From NCBI RefSeq assembly GCF_002631185.1, contig NZ_PDNU01000015.1:112334-176333 (forward strand): a stretch of DNA of 64,000 bases, read 5' to 3'. The notes below the pieces were generated by a model. It did no database searches and had not been told where the DNA came from. It saw only the letters and a list, made by a program, of their open reading frames with translations. The position numbers and the translations under genes were made by a program. Shown in pieces: positions 54,254-63,357 of this stretch (position 1 is its first letter; each line of letters starts with the position of its first letter). This stretch comes from Teichococcus rhizosphaerae. Its GTDB lineage: Bacteria; Pseudomonadota; Alphaproteobacteria; Acetobacterales; Acetobacteraceae.

Positions 54254-56329
54254 ATGGTCAGTTTCGCCACGCTGGACGGCCAGCCGCCGATCGTCATCGC
54301 CCATCGCGGCGCCAGCGGGTACCGTCCCGAGCACACGCTGGAAGCCTACCGCCTGGCCATCGAGATGGGCGTGAGCGTGATCGAGCCCGATCTCGTCTCC
54401 ACCCGGGACGGCGTGCTGGTGGCCCGCCACGAGCACACCCTGTCCGACACCACCAACGTCGCCGAGCTGCCGGAATTCGCCGGCCGCCGCGCCACCAAGC
54501 TGATCGGCGGCCGCGAGGTCACCGACTGGTTCACCGAGGACTTCACCCTGGCCGAGCTGAAGACGCTGCGCGCCAAGGAAAGGCTGGGTGAGGCCCGGCC
54601 CGAGAGCGCGTCCTTCGATGGCCGGTTCGAGATCCCCACGCTGGAGGAGATCGTCGCTCTGGTTCGCCAGGTGGAGGCGGAGACGGGGCGCAAGATCGCC
54701 ATTGCGCCCGAGACCAAGAGCCCCTCCTTCTTCGAATCCATCGGCCTCGACACCAGCGCCATGCTGGTGGAGCAGCTGGTGGCGCTCGGCTTCACCGACC
54801 CGGCGCGCGTCTTCATCCAGTCCTTCGAGAGCGGCAACCTGATCCGCCTGCATGACGAGATCATGCCGGGCGCGGGGGTGGACCTGCCGCTGGTGCAGCT
54901 CGGCAACGCCTACACGCCGGAGGCGCTGGCCGAGATCGCGCGCTATGCCGACATCGTGGGCCCGAGCAAGGACGCCATCCTGCTGCGCGCCCCCGTCGCG
55001 CCGGTGGACGCCGATGGCGATGGCGTGGCGCAGATCGCCCGCCAGCTCACCGGCGAGGTGCGCCCGCTGGTCGAGAACGCCCATGCGGCGGGGCTCAAGG
55101 TCATCCCCTACACGCTGCGCGCCGAGGAGCAGTTCCTGGTGCTGGACGTGGACGGCACGCCGCTGACCACGCAGGACGAGATGCGCAAGCTGATCGAGCT
55201 CGGCGTGGACGGCTTCTTCACCGACCAGCCCGATCTCGGCCTGGAGGCGGTGGCCGACTTCATGGCCGCCGACGGCACGGCGGGCGACGACACGCTGGCG
55301 GGCACGGACGGCATCGACTTCCTCGATGGCGGCGCGGGCGACGACAGCATCGATGGCGGCGCGGGCGATGACGTCCTCAAGGGCGGCGAGGGCGACGACA
55401 CCCTGACCGGCGGCGCGGGCGACAACCGGCTGGAGGGCGGCGCCGGCACCGACACGGCCGTGTTCGCCGGCCGCCTGGCCGACTATGCCGCCGCGCGCGA
55501 GGGCGCGGCGCTGGTGCTGGGCGGCGAGGCCGGCACCGACACCCTGCTCTCCATCGAGCGGCTGGTCTTCGCCGACGGCACGCTGCGGCTGGATGGCGGC
55601 GACGCGCTGTTCGACAGCCTGGCCTACGCCCTGGCCAACCCGGATGTCTGGGCCGCCGGGGTGGATCTGAAGGCGCATTACGACAACCATGGCTGGCGCG
55701 AGGGGCGCGACCCCAACGCCCTGTTCGACACGGATGCCTATCTGGCGGCCAACCCGGACGTGGCGGCGGCGGGGATGAACCCGCTCGACCACTACCGCGC
55801 CTTCGGCTGGAAGGAGGGCCGCGACCCCTCCGCCGGCTTCGACAGCGAGGCCTACCTGGCGCGCAACGCCGACGTGGCGGAGGCCGGGATGAACCCGCTG
55901 GCGCACTACCTGGCGCACGGCCAGGCCGAGGGCCGCATCGCCACCGCCGCCATCGGCAGGGTGGAGGCGGATGGCTTCGATGCCGCCTTCTACCTGCTGA
56001 GCAATGCCGATGTGGCCCGTGCCGGTTTCGACGCCCGCGACCATTACGAGCGGCATGGCCGCGCCGAGGGCCGCGACCCGAACGGCTTCTTCGATGCGGG
56101 CGCCTATCGCGAGGCGCATGCGGACGTGGCGGCCGCCGGGGTGGACCCGATGCTGCACTACCTGGAGCACGGCTTCGGCGAGGGCCGCGCGACCTTTGGC
56201 GGCTTTGACGCCGCGGCCTATCTGGCGGCGAACGCGGACGTGGCCGAGGCGGGCGTGAACCCGCTGATGCACTTCCTGCAGCACGGCGCCGCCGAGGGCC
56301 GCCTGCCCGAGCCCGCCCTGCTGGGCTGA
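54254..56329 (+). CDS. Glycerophosphodiester phosphodiesterase fused to RTX and EGR repeats
   Basis: A 691-residue protein without signal peptide. Residues 10-335 are a GDPD TIM barrel: His17-Arg18 ('IAHRGASGYRPEHT'), Glu44 and Asp46 ('VIEPDLV') and His59 are the expected catalytic and metal residues; 'DGFFTDQPDL' closes the domain. Residues 340-400 are RTX calcium nonapeptides, followed by 'DTLLSIERLVFADGTL'. Six repeats start at Phe453, 491, 529, 575, 613 and 651 (period 38, one 8-residue insertion) and end in EGR. It would hydrolyse glycerophosphodiesters outside the cell. Probable type I secretion. PBP1A-type gene follows 122 bases later. Confidence 0.9.
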   Translation: MVSFATLDGQPPIVIAHRGASGYRPEHTLEAYRLAIEMGVSVIEPDLVSTRDGVLVARHEHTLSDTTNVAELPEFAGRRATKLIGGREVTDWFTEDFTLAELKTLRAKERLGEARPESASFDGRFEIPTLEEIVALVRQVEAETGRKIAIAPETKSPSFFESIGLDTSAMLVEQLVALGFTDPARVFIQSFESGNLIRLHDEIMPGAGVDLPLVQLGNAYTPEALAEIARYADIVGPSKDAILLRAPVAPVDADGDGVAQIARQLTGEVRPLVENAHAAGLKVIPYTLRAEEQFLVLDVDGTPLTTQDEMRKLIELGVDGFFTDQPDLGLEAVADFMAADGTAGDDTLAGTDGIDFLDGGAGDDSIDGGAGDDVLKGGEGDDTLTGGAGDNRLEGGAGTDTAVFAGRLADYAAAREGAALVLGGEAGTDTLLSIERLVFADGTLRLDGGDALFDSLAYALANPDVWAAGVDLKAHYDNHGWREGRDPNALFDTDAYLAANPDVAAAGMNPLDHYRAFGWKEGRDPSAGFDSEAYLARNADVAEAGMNPLAHYLAHGQAEGRIATAAIGRVEADGFDAAFYLLSNADVARAGFDARDHYERHGRAEGRDPNGFFDAGAYREAHADVAAAGVDPMLHYLEHGFGEGRATFGGFDAAAYLAANADVAEAGVNPLMHFLQHGAAEGRLPEPALLG

Positions 56330-56451
56330 CGGGCCGCGGCGGCTGGCCGCCGAAAGGGCCGGCTTGCCGGAAAGAACGGCGCGAGGGCCGGCGGGGCAAT
56401 CCGCCTCCCGGCCTTTCCCCCGGCGAGGGCGTTGATCTACATAAGCCGCCC

Positions 56452-58323
56452 ATGGCGCGTTTCCCGGCGCGCGGCCGCCCCGCCGCGCCGCCGCTCCCAT
56501 CTCCGGCCGGCCCTTCGGCCAAGTCTTCGGCCGCATCTCCGGCCGCCTCTCCGGGCGCCCGCAACCCGCCGCGCCGCCGCGGCGGCGTGGGCGCCTGGCT
56601 CCGCCGCCTGCTGCTGCTGGCGATCTGGGGAAGCGTGGCGGCCGCGGCCCTGCTGCTCTTCTTCGCCTGGGACCTGCCGCGGCCGGAGGAGGCGCTGGCC
56701 ACCACGCGCCGCCCTTCCGTGACGCTGGAGGCCGCCGATGGCCGCCTCCTGTCCACCCATGGCGACCTTTATGGCGAGGTGGCGCGGCTCGACGACCTGC
56801 CCGCCTTCCTGCCTGGCGCGCTGATGGCGGTGGAGGACCGGCGCTTCCGCGAGCATTTCGGGCTGGACCCGGTGGGGCTGGCCCGCGCGGCGCTGGCCAA
56901 CCTCCGCGCCAGGCGGGTGGTGCAGGGCGGCTCCACCCTGACGCAGCAGCTCGCCAAGAATCTGTTCCTGACGCCCGAGCGCAGCCTGCGCCGCAAGGTG
57001 CAGGAGGCGATGCTGGCGCTGTGGCTGGAGCGCCGCTTCACCAAGGACCAGCTGCTCGAGATCTATCTCAACCGCGTCTATCTCGGCGCCGGCGCCTATG
57101 GGGTGGATGCGGCGGCGCGGCTTTACTTCGGCGTGCCGGCGCGGCGCGTCACGCTGTGGCAGGCGGCGATCCTGGCCGGGCTGCCCAAGGCCCCCTCCCG
57201 CCTCAACCCGCGCGCCGCGCCGGACGCCGCCATCCGCCGCGGCGCCGAGGTGCTGGACGCCATGGCCGGGACGGGCCTGATCACCCCCCGCCGGGCCGCG
57301 CAGGAGGCGGAGCGCATGGCCCTGCCGCGCCGCCCTTCCGGCGATGCGGGCTGGTTCTCCGACTGGGTGCGGGACGACCTGGCCGAGAACTATCCCGGCG
57401 CCGGCGACCTGGTGCTGCGCACCACCCTGGACCTGAAGCTGCAGGCCGTGGTGGAGGCGCGGCTGGAGGCGCTGCTGTCCGGCCCCGGCGCCGTGGCCAG
57501 GGCGGGGCAGGGCGCCGTGCTGGCGCTCGACATGCGCGACGGCGCGGTGCGCGCCATGGCGGGCGGCCGCTCCTACCGCGCCAGCCCCTTCAACCGCGCC
57601 GTCACGGCGCGGCGGCAGCCCGGCTCGGTGTTCAAGCCGGTGGTCTGGCTGGCGGCGCTGGAGGCGGGTGCCACGCCGGAGGAGGCGGTGTCCGACGCGC
57701 CGCTGACGCTGGGCGGCTGGTCGCCGCGCAACGGCGCCTGGCGCGGCCGTGGCACGCTTTCGCTGGAGGAGGCGCTGGCGCACAGCGTCAACACCGCCGC
57801 CGTGCGGGTGCTGCTGCGCGCGGGCGGCGCGCGCCGCGTGGCCGAGACGGCACGCCGCCTCGGGCTGCGCGGCCCCTTCCCCGACAATGCCGCGCTGGCG
57901 CTGGGCACCGCCGAGGCCACGCTGCTCGATCTGGTGGCGGCCTATGCCGCCTTCGGCAATGGCGGGCTGCTGGTGGAGCCGCATGGCGTGACACGCGCCG
58001 AATCGGCCCGCCGCCTGCTGGCGGTGCCGCGCACCGCGCCGCAGCGCGTGCTTTCGGCGGAGCACGCGGCGATGATGCGGCGGATGCTGGGCGCGGTGGT
58101 GGCGCGGGGTACCGGCCGCGCCGCCCTGGTGCAAGGTAAGGTTGTGGGAGGAAAGACCGGAACCACGCAGGATTTCCGCGACGCCTGGTTTATAGGGCTC
58201 GCTCCCCCCCTGGCCATCGGGGTCTGGCTGGGCAATGACGATGCCAGCCCGATGGATGACGTGCGCGGCGGCACCCTGCCGGCGCAACTGTTCCGCGAGA
58301 TCGTGGAGGAAGGACTCCCTTGA
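56452..58323 (+). CDS. Second PBP1A-type bifunctional penicillin-binding protein
   Basis: A 623-residue class A PBP. A Pro/Arg/Ser-rich cytoplasmic tail (1-45) and one membrane helix (about 50-73) precede the GT51 domain with Glu128 in 'AVEDRRFREHFGLDPVGL' and 'GGSTLTQQLAKNLFLTPERSLRRKVQEA'. The transpeptidase has SxxK at Ser392-Lys395 (PGSVFKPVVW), SVN in 'AHSVNTAAV' and 'GGKTGTTQDFRDAWFIG'. It is 240 residues shorter than the paralogue at 22 kb because it lacks the inter-domain insertion. The next gene overlaps its stop. Confidence 0.94.
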   Translation: MARFPARGRPAAPPLPSPAGPSAKSSAASPAASPGARNPPRRRGGVGAWLRRLLLLAIWGSVAAAALLLFFAWDLPRPEEALATTRRPSVTLEAADGRLLSTHGDLYGEVARLDDLPAFLPGALMAVEDRRFREHFGLDPVGLARAALANLRARRVVQGGSTLTQQLAKNLFLTPERSLRRKVQEAMLALWLERRFTKDQLLEIYLNRVYLGAGAYGVDAAARLYFGVPARRVTLWQAAILAGLPKAPSRLNPRAAPDAAIRRGAEVLDAMAGTGLITPRRAAQEAERMALPRRPSGDAGWFSDWVRDDLAENYPGAGDLVLRTTLDLKLQAVVEARLEALLSGPGAVARAGQGAVLALDMRDGAVRAMAGGRSYRASPFNRAVTARRQPGSVFKPVVWLAALEAGATPEEAVSDAPLTLGGWSPRNGAWRGRGTLSLEEALAHSVNTAAVRVLLRAGGARRVAETARRLGLRGPFPDNAALALGTAEATLLDLVAAYAAFGNGGLLVEPHGVTRAESARRLLAVPRTAPQRVLSAEHAAMMRRMLGAVVARGTGRAALVQGKVVGGKTGTTQDFRDAWFIGLAPPLAIGVWLGNDDASPMDDVRGGTLPAQLFREIVEEGLP

Positions 58324-58847
58324 CCGACGCCCCCACCCGCCTGGCTGACCTGGCCCGCCCGATGCAGCACGCCATGAACAACTTCTTCATGGTGTTGCAG
58401 GCCAATCTGGAGGCGGTGCAGGCCTCGCTGCCGCCGGAGGAGCGCAACGCGGTGCGGGTCGGCCGCGCCCTGCAGGGCGCGCGGGAGATGGAGGCGCTGA
58501 TCCGCGCCTATCTGCGCCTCGGCCGGCCGCATGAGGAGGGGCAGGTGGATTCGGGCCGCTTCCTGGAATCGGTGCGGCCCGTGCTGGCGCTGGCCGTGGC
58601 CAAGCCGCTGAAGGTGGAGGTGCTCGCCACCGCCGCCATCGCGCCGCCCCGGCCTGAGGTGGACCTGGCGCTGCTGGACCTGGCCGCCGGCGCGCGCGCG
58701 CTGCCGCCGGGGACGCCGCTGCTGCGGCTGGACGGCAACGCCATCGCGGTGAACTGGCCGGCGCCGGAGGGCGTGCTGGAAACGCTGGCCGGGCTCGGCC
58801 TGCAGGCCAGCAGCCAGGACGGCGCCACCCGCGTCGTCCTCGGCTGA
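58320..58847 (+). CDS. Histidine-kinase-like H-box protein with degenerate ATPase part
   Basis: A 175-residue protein starting at TTG, which overlaps the PBP stop (TTGA) behind a strong GGAGGAAGGA. The N-terminal helical hairpin has 'MQHAMNNFFMVLQANLEAV' (His17), very like the H-box 'HDFNNLL.VI.GNLE' of hybrid kinases, and a second helix 'RVGRALQGAREMEALIRAYLRLGR'. The C-terminal part (about 80-175) is in the position of an HATPase domain but shows no N, G1 or G2 box. It could be a phosphotransferase or dimerising kinase remnant. Function unknown; link to cell wall synthesis is by context only. Confidence 0.7.
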   Translation: MTDAPTRLADLARPMQHAMNNFFMVLQANLEAVQASLPPEERNAVRVGRALQGAREMEALIRAYLRLGRPHEEGQVDSGRFLESVRPVLALAVAKPLKVEVLATAAIAPPRPEVDLALLDLAAGARALPPGTPLLRLDGNAIAVNWPAPEGVLETLAGLGLQASSQDGATRVVLG

Positions 58848-58857
58848 GCCGGGCCGC

Positions 58858-60891
58858 TCAGCCCTCGTCCGGCGCGCCTTCCCGCAGGTAGTCCTCCGTG
58901 GTCCGGGGGCGCGGGCGGGGCGCTCCGGCATAGGGGTCGATCCCGCTGCCGGTGGCGGCGGAGACGCGGCAATCCTCGCACAGGTCGAGCATGGCGAGCC
59001 GCGCCGGGTCGGCGAACATCCAGTGGCCGCCGGCCCGCAGCCTGGCCTTCACCCGGTCGATCGAGGCGCGGGTGCCGAAGGTCCGGGCGCAGGCGGGGCA
59101 GGTGGCCGGCTCCTCCCGCTTCACCACCCGCCGCTGCCCGGCCTCGGGCCGCAGGTCCAGCCGCGGCTCCAGGGTGATCACCTTCTCCGGGCAGGTGCTG
59201 GCGCAAAGGCCGCACTGCACGCAGGCATCCTCCAGGAAGGACAGCTCCGGCCGCTCCGGGCTGGCGGCGAGGGCGCCGGTCGGGCAGACCATGGTGCAGG
59301 CCAGGCAGAGGGTGCAGCCCTCCACCGCCACATGCGCCGCGCCGAAGGGCGCCGCCTCCGGCAGGGGAATGAGGGCGGGGGCCGCCTCCGCCGCCTCGCG
59401 CAGCGCCGCCAGCGCCGTCCGCAGGATCTCGCGCGGCGCGCCGAGGGGCAGGAACTCCGCCCGCGCCGCCGCTGCCGGGCGCGGCGCGGCGCGCAGCATC
59501 TCGCCCAGGGTGAAGGGATCGTCCGTCTCGATGACGCCTGGCGCATGGGGCAGGCCGAGCCCGGCCAGCGCCGCCTCCGCATGGTCCACGTTGCGCAGCA
59601 CGCCGCCGGCCCCGTGCGGGCGGCGGGCGGGCAGCAGCAGCTGCAGGTCGGACGCGCCCCAGGCGAAGGGCGCCACCAGCGTCGCGAGGTCGGCGGCCGT
59701 CACCGCGTGCAGCCGCACCGGCAGCACATGCGCGGGCAGGCCCGGGCCGTGGCGGGACAGGGCATCGATCATCGCCTCGCCCGCCGCGTCATGCAGCAGC
59801 AGGGTGGGCGCCTCGCCGCCCGCCGCGCGATAGGCCAGCAGCAGGGCGCGGATGCGGCGCAGCACCGCGTCGGTCGGCGGCAGGTCGTATTGCGCCGCGC
59901 CGGTGGGGCAGACGGCGGCGCAGGCGCCGCAGCCGGCGCAGATCTCGGCGCTGACCGCCACGCTGTCCCAGTGGCCGGGCCCGGCGGGGGTGATGGCGCC
60001 GGTGGGGCAAAGGTCCAGGCAGCGTGTGCAGCCGGTGCGCCGGTTGCGCGAATGGGCGCACAGCCCCGCCTCGAAGCGGATGAAGCGCGGCTTGTCGAAC
60101 TGCCCGACCAGCTCGCCCGCCTCGCGCGCGATGCGGGCGAGCGCCGCCGCATCCCCGGGCGCCGCGCGGAAATAGCCCAGCCGCGTCTCGTGGGTGGGAA
60201 AGAGCGGCGCGTGGCCGGTGAGGTCGATCAGGATGTCGCACGCGCTGGCGGCGCCGTCGCGCGGCGTGCCCCAGCGATAGGCGGCGCGGGAGGAAGGCGC
60301 CGCCGCCGCGTAGCCATCGACGGTGACATTGAAATGGCCCAGCCAGCCGGTGGCGTTGCGGGCGCGGCCGCGCAGCACGGGATACTCGGCCTGCGGGCGG
60401 GGGGTCACCTCCGCCTCGCCGGTCAGCAGCACGGTGAGGTCGAGCCTGTCCTGGAGCTGCTCCGCCAGCGCGAGCGCGGCCTCGTCGCGGCCCAGGATCA
60501 GCGCGACGCCCTGGCTTTCCAGCGGCACCAAGGGGGCGGCGGGCATGGGCAGGCCGGCCGTGGCCAGCAGGGCGGCCATCTTCGGCCCGGCCTGCGCGCC
60601 TTCCTGCGCCCAGCCCGCCTGCTCGCGGATGTTGACGAAGTCCAGCGCGCCGGCATGGCCCGCCGCCTCCGCCTCCTGGCGGAACAGCGGCGCCTCCTGG
60701 GTGCAGCCCACCGTGACGTCGCCCTCGCCCAGCGCGCCCAGGAAGCGGTCGAGCTGGGCGCGGCAGAGCTGCTCGGCGGTGCGCAGCCGCCCGCCGCAGC
60801 CGCGCGCCAGCGCACCCTCGTCCAGCCGCATGCTGTCCTCGCAGCTGCAGGCGAAGACGGTGCGGTTGGCGTTCTCGGCCGGATCTCTCAT
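58858..60891 (-). CDS. 4Fe-4S ferredoxin-type protein of formate dehydrogenase accessory cluster
   Basis: A 677-residue iron-sulfur protein. Cysteine sets for four [4Fe-4S] clusters are visible: Cys278/288/291/295, Cys318/321/324/328, Cys526/529/532/536 and Cys557/560/563/567, each ending CP. An N-terminal 'FACSCEDSM', and CxxC pairs at 598/601 and 638/641 that look like a zinc site, are added. A Rossmann-like region (about 120-250) lies between. CAGGAG ribosome binding site. Divergent from the biotin-ligase-like gene. In related genomes such proteins sit beside formate dehydrogenase; exact role unproven. Confidence 0.85.
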   Translation of the reverse strand: MRDPAENANRTVFACSCEDSMRLDEGALARGCGGRLRTAEQLCRAQLDRFLGALGEGDVTVGCTQEAPLFRQEAEAAGHAGALDFVNIREQAGWAQEGAQAGPKMAALLATAGLPMPAAPLVPLESQGVALILGRDEAALALAEQLQDRLDLTVLLTGEAEVTPRPQAEYPVLRGRARNATGWLGHFNVTVDGYAAAAPSSRAAYRWGTPRDGAASACDILIDLTGHAPLFPTHETRLGYFRAAPGDAAALARIAREAGELVGQFDKPRFIRFEAGLCAHSRNRRTGCTRCLDLCPTGAITPAGPGHWDSVAVSAEICAGCGACAAVCPTGAAQYDLPPTDAVLRRIRALLLAYRAAGGEAPTLLLHDAAGEAMIDALSRHGPGLPAHVLPVRLHAVTAADLATLVAPFAWGASDLQLLLPARRPHGAGGVLRNVDHAEAALAGLGLPHAPGVIETDDPFTLGEMLRAAPRPAAAARAEFLPLGAPREILRTALAALREAAEAAPALIPLPEAAPFGAAHVAVEGCTLCLACTMVCPTGALAASPERPELSFLEDACVQCGLCASTCPEKVITLEPRLDLRPEAGQRRVVKREEPATCPACARTFGTRASIDRVKARLRAGGHWMFADPARLAMLDLCEDCRVSAATGSGIDPYAGAPRPRPRTTEDYLREGAPDEG

Positions 60892-60963
60892 GAATTCTCC
60901 TGCCCGCCATGATTTTTCCCGCCGGCTGTCCCGGCGCGGGCCGAAGCGCATATATCCATCGCC

Positions 60964-61710
60964 ATGCCGGATGACGAGGGAAGAGCGCCGAGAATGCGCG
61001 CAAGCATGATGTGCGAAGGCCCGCTGCGGGGCGGATTGCCGCCCCTGCCCAGCGTGTTCAGCCCGCTGCCGCTGGGGCCGGAGGAGGATGCGCGGGCGCG
61101 TGCCATGGCGCTGGCGCCGGAGCGGGGCGGCGGGCTGCTGCCCTGGCTGGCCGCGCCCGACCGCATCGAGGCCGCGCTGGTGCTGGAGCCGGAGGAGCGG
61201 CTCGCCGCCGCCCGGGCCGGGCTGCTCGCCGCCGCCAGCGCCGCCGCCGCCGCGCTGGCGGTGTTCGGCCCGCCCGAGATCCCGGTGACGCTGCGCTGGC
61301 CCGCCCGCATCGTGCTGAACGGGGCGGTGGTGGGGGAGGCGTTCCTGGGCGCGCCACCCGGCACGGCGGAGGAGGGCGTGCCGGACTGGCTGGTGGTGGG
61401 CATCCGGCTGTTCTGGCGCCACCCGGAGGGCCATGAGCCCGGCCTTGATCCAGGCCGCACCGCGCTGGCCGAGGAGGGCTTCCTGGAGGTGCCGCCCGGG
61501 GAGGTGGTGGCCGCCTGGGCGCGGCACCTGATGGCGGGCCTCGCCGAATGGCAGTCGCGCGGCTTCCGGGCCATGGCCGATGCGGTGCTGGAGCGGCTGG
61601 AGACGGAGCCCTGGATGGAAGGCGCCCGGCGCGGCCTCGACCCCGCCACCGGCGCGCTGGTGCTGCGCCGCGAGGGCGTGGACACGCATCACCCCCTGGA
61701 GGCCGGATGA
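60964..61710 (+). CDS. Biotin/lipoate ligase-like protein, probably non-catalytic
   Basis: A 248-residue protein of the BPL_LplA_LipB-related family seen in formate dehydrogenase accessory clusters. 'VTLRWPARIVLNGAVVGEAFLG' aligns by position with the biotin-ligase 'KWPND...GKKLAGIL' block, but the reactive-lysine residue and the GRGR.GR adenylate loop are missing. It is therefore probably not an active ligase. Possible starts are 60964, 60994 and 61006; the first is listed. ATGA overlap with the next gene. First of five rightward genes. Confidence 0.75.
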   Translation: MPDDEGRAPRMRASMMCEGPLRGGLPPLPSVFSPLPLGPEEDARARAMALAPERGGGLLPWLAAPDRIEAALVLEPEERLAAARAGLLAAASAAAAALAVFGPPEIPVTLRWPARIVLNGAVVGEAFLGAPPGTAEEGVPDWLVVGIRLFWRHPEGHEPGLDPGRTALAEEGFLEVPPGEVVAAWARHLMAGLAEWQSRGFRAMADAVLERLETEPWMEGARRGLDPATGALVLRREGVDTHHPLEAG

Positions 61711-62252
61711 GCCCGCACCGCCTGCCGCGCACCCTGCGGCTCGACCCGTCCGACGCCGTGGTGTTCGGCCGCGCCGCCGAGCCCGGCGAATGGGCCGTGC
61801 CCGGCGGCTTCGACTTCTGGGACGAGGACCCGGCGGCGCTGGCCGGCAAGCGGCGGCAGGAGTTCCGCGCCGGCTTCCTGGGCCTTGGCAGCTTCGGCTT
61901 CTCCACCCTGGTGGAGGTGGCGGAGGCCACGGCGGGGGAGCGCGCCGCGGCGGTGGCGGCGCTGGCCGCGCATATCCGCGCCGCCTATGGCGCGCCGGAC
62001 GAGGCCGCCGCCCGCGCCGCCGCCGAGGAGGAGATCGGCTTCGCGGAATCGCTGTGCGGCCACCCGCCCGGCACGGTGCTGGCCCTGGCCCGGAGCGTGG
62101 AGGGGGGGCAGGTGCGCGAGCGGTTCCGCACCCTGCACCGCCGCGAGACGCCGCACCGCGACTTCGGCAGCCTGCCCGTCTTCGGCATCGTGGAGGTGGA
62201 GGGGGAGGAGCCCGAGGCGGTGGATCTCGGCGCGCTGCGCAAGGGCGAATGA
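61707..62252 (+). CDS. DUF6505-type protein
   Basis: A 181-residue soluble protein: 'LPRTLRLDPSDAVVFGRAAEPGEWAVPGGFDFWDEDPAAL', 'FLGLGSFGFSTLVEVAEAT' and 'EEIGFAESLCGHPPGTVLALARS' match, from memory, the DUF6505 family found next to formate dehydrogenase accessory genes in Rhodospirillales. No catalytic motif or membrane segment is visible. Overlaps the upstream ligase-like gene by 4 bases. Function unknown. Confidence 0.7.
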   Translation: MSPHRLPRTLRLDPSDAVVFGRAAEPGEWAVPGGFDFWDEDPAALAGKRRQEFRAGFLGLGSFGFSTLVEVAEATAGERAAAVAALAAHIRAAYGAPDEAAARAAAEEEIGFAESLCGHPPGTVLALARSVEGGQVRERFRTLHRRETPHRDFGSLPVFGIVEVEGEEPEAVDLGALRKGE

Positions 62253-62324
62253 CTTGCCGGGGAAGCCACGGGTTCGGGAGAATTTATTTTGCCGGCGCCT
62301 CGTTTTACTGTTGGGTGATTTGTC

Positions 62325-63350
62325 ATGACCGCTGATTTCTGGATCGCCTCCGGCCACCAGCTTTGCGACCGCGACGAGGCGGGGCGGCTGATCTCCACCC
62401 CGGACCTGTGGCGCGCCTTTCTCGCCCGTCCCGAGCTGGTGCCGCCGGAGGAGGCCTGCGGCGCCGAGCGCGCCCTGCACGCCGCGCTGCTGGCCGACCC
62501 GCTGCACCCCGTGGCCCCCGCCATTCTCGCCCGGCTGGCCGACCCGGACGCCGCGGAGAACTGGCAGGTCTTCCTCGACTTCCGCGACCGCGTGCTGTCC
62601 CACCCCACGCTGGAGGCCGCCTGGCTGGCGCTGTATCGGGGCGGGGTGGGCGGCGTGCCGCCGCTGTTCCTGCAGATGCTCACCCAGCTCGTCGCCCGCG
62701 CCGCGCTGGAGGGGGAGGCGGATGCCTACACGCTGCGCGCCGCCGAGTGCCTGTTCCGCCCGCAGCGCGCCGCCATCCACCAGGGCGCGCTGCTGCTGGC
62801 CGACGAGGAGGTGGTGGCCGCCCGCGCCGCGGATGGCGACCTGGGCGCGCTGGGCCGGCTGCTGACCGAGGCCGGCGCCACCCCGCGCGAGGTGGCGCTG
62901 GACGTGCTGGCCGATGCGGACGCCGCCGCCTATGCCGCCCGCTCCGACGCGCATGACCTCGCCCTCGACATCGCCGAGGGCCGCCCCGGCCAGCAGGGCC
63001 TCGCCCGCGCGCTGGAGCGCTTCATCCTGCATGTGCTGGGCGAGCCGGTGACGATCCGCCCCACCCGGCTGATCGAGGATGCCGACTGGTCCTGGCATGT
63101 CGGGCTGGACAGCGAGGCCACCGGCATCGCCAACGCGCTGTGGAACGGCGAGGCGGTGGCGCAGGAGCGGCTGGCGCGCATCCTCTGGCTCGGCGTGCTG
63201 GAGTTCCGGGAGACGACGCGGGTGCTGCCGCGCGTGGCGGGCCGGCCGGTCTATCTGGCGCTGGCGATGAACCCGGCCCGGTTGGTGCGCCTGAAGCCGC
63301 AGAACCTGGCCACCGGCCTGCCCCTGATCGCCGCCGAGGCGGCGCTGTGA
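62325..63350 (+). CDS. DUF6352-type protein
   Basis: A 341-residue, helical, soluble protein starting 'MTADFWIASGHQLCDRDEAGRLISTPDLWRAFLARPEL'. The central block 'YTLRAAECLFRPQRAAIHQGALLLADEEVVA' and 'DWSWHVGLDSEATGIANALWNGE' match DUF6352 as I recall it. Same cluster as the DUF6505 and DUF3305 genes. Ribosome binding site is weak and the 72-base gap before it is relatively AT-rich (AATTTATTTTGCC), so a second promoter may lie there. Role unknown. Confidence 0.72.
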   Translation: MTADFWIASGHQLCDRDEAGRLISTPDLWRAFLARPELVPPEEACGAERALHAALLADPLHPVAPAILARLADPDAAENWQVFLDFRDRVLSHPTLEAAWLALYRGGVGGVPPLFLQMLTQLVARAALEGEADAYTLRAAECLFRPQRAAIHQGALLLADEEVVAARAADGDLGALGRLLTEAGATPREVALDVLADADAAAYAARSDAHDLALDIAEGRPGQQGLARALERFILHVLGEPVTIRPTRLIEDADWSWHVGLDSEATGIANALWNGEAVAQERLARILWLGVLEFRETTRVLPRVAGRPVYLALAMNPARLVRLKPQNLATGLPLIAAEAAL

Positions 63351-63357
63351 GGCCGCC

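Noticed and set aside
60964..61710. Annotation as an active biotin-protein ligase (BirA).
   Set aside because: The GRGR.GR adenylate loop and the KWPND lysine are not present, and the context is a formate dehydrogenase accessory cluster.
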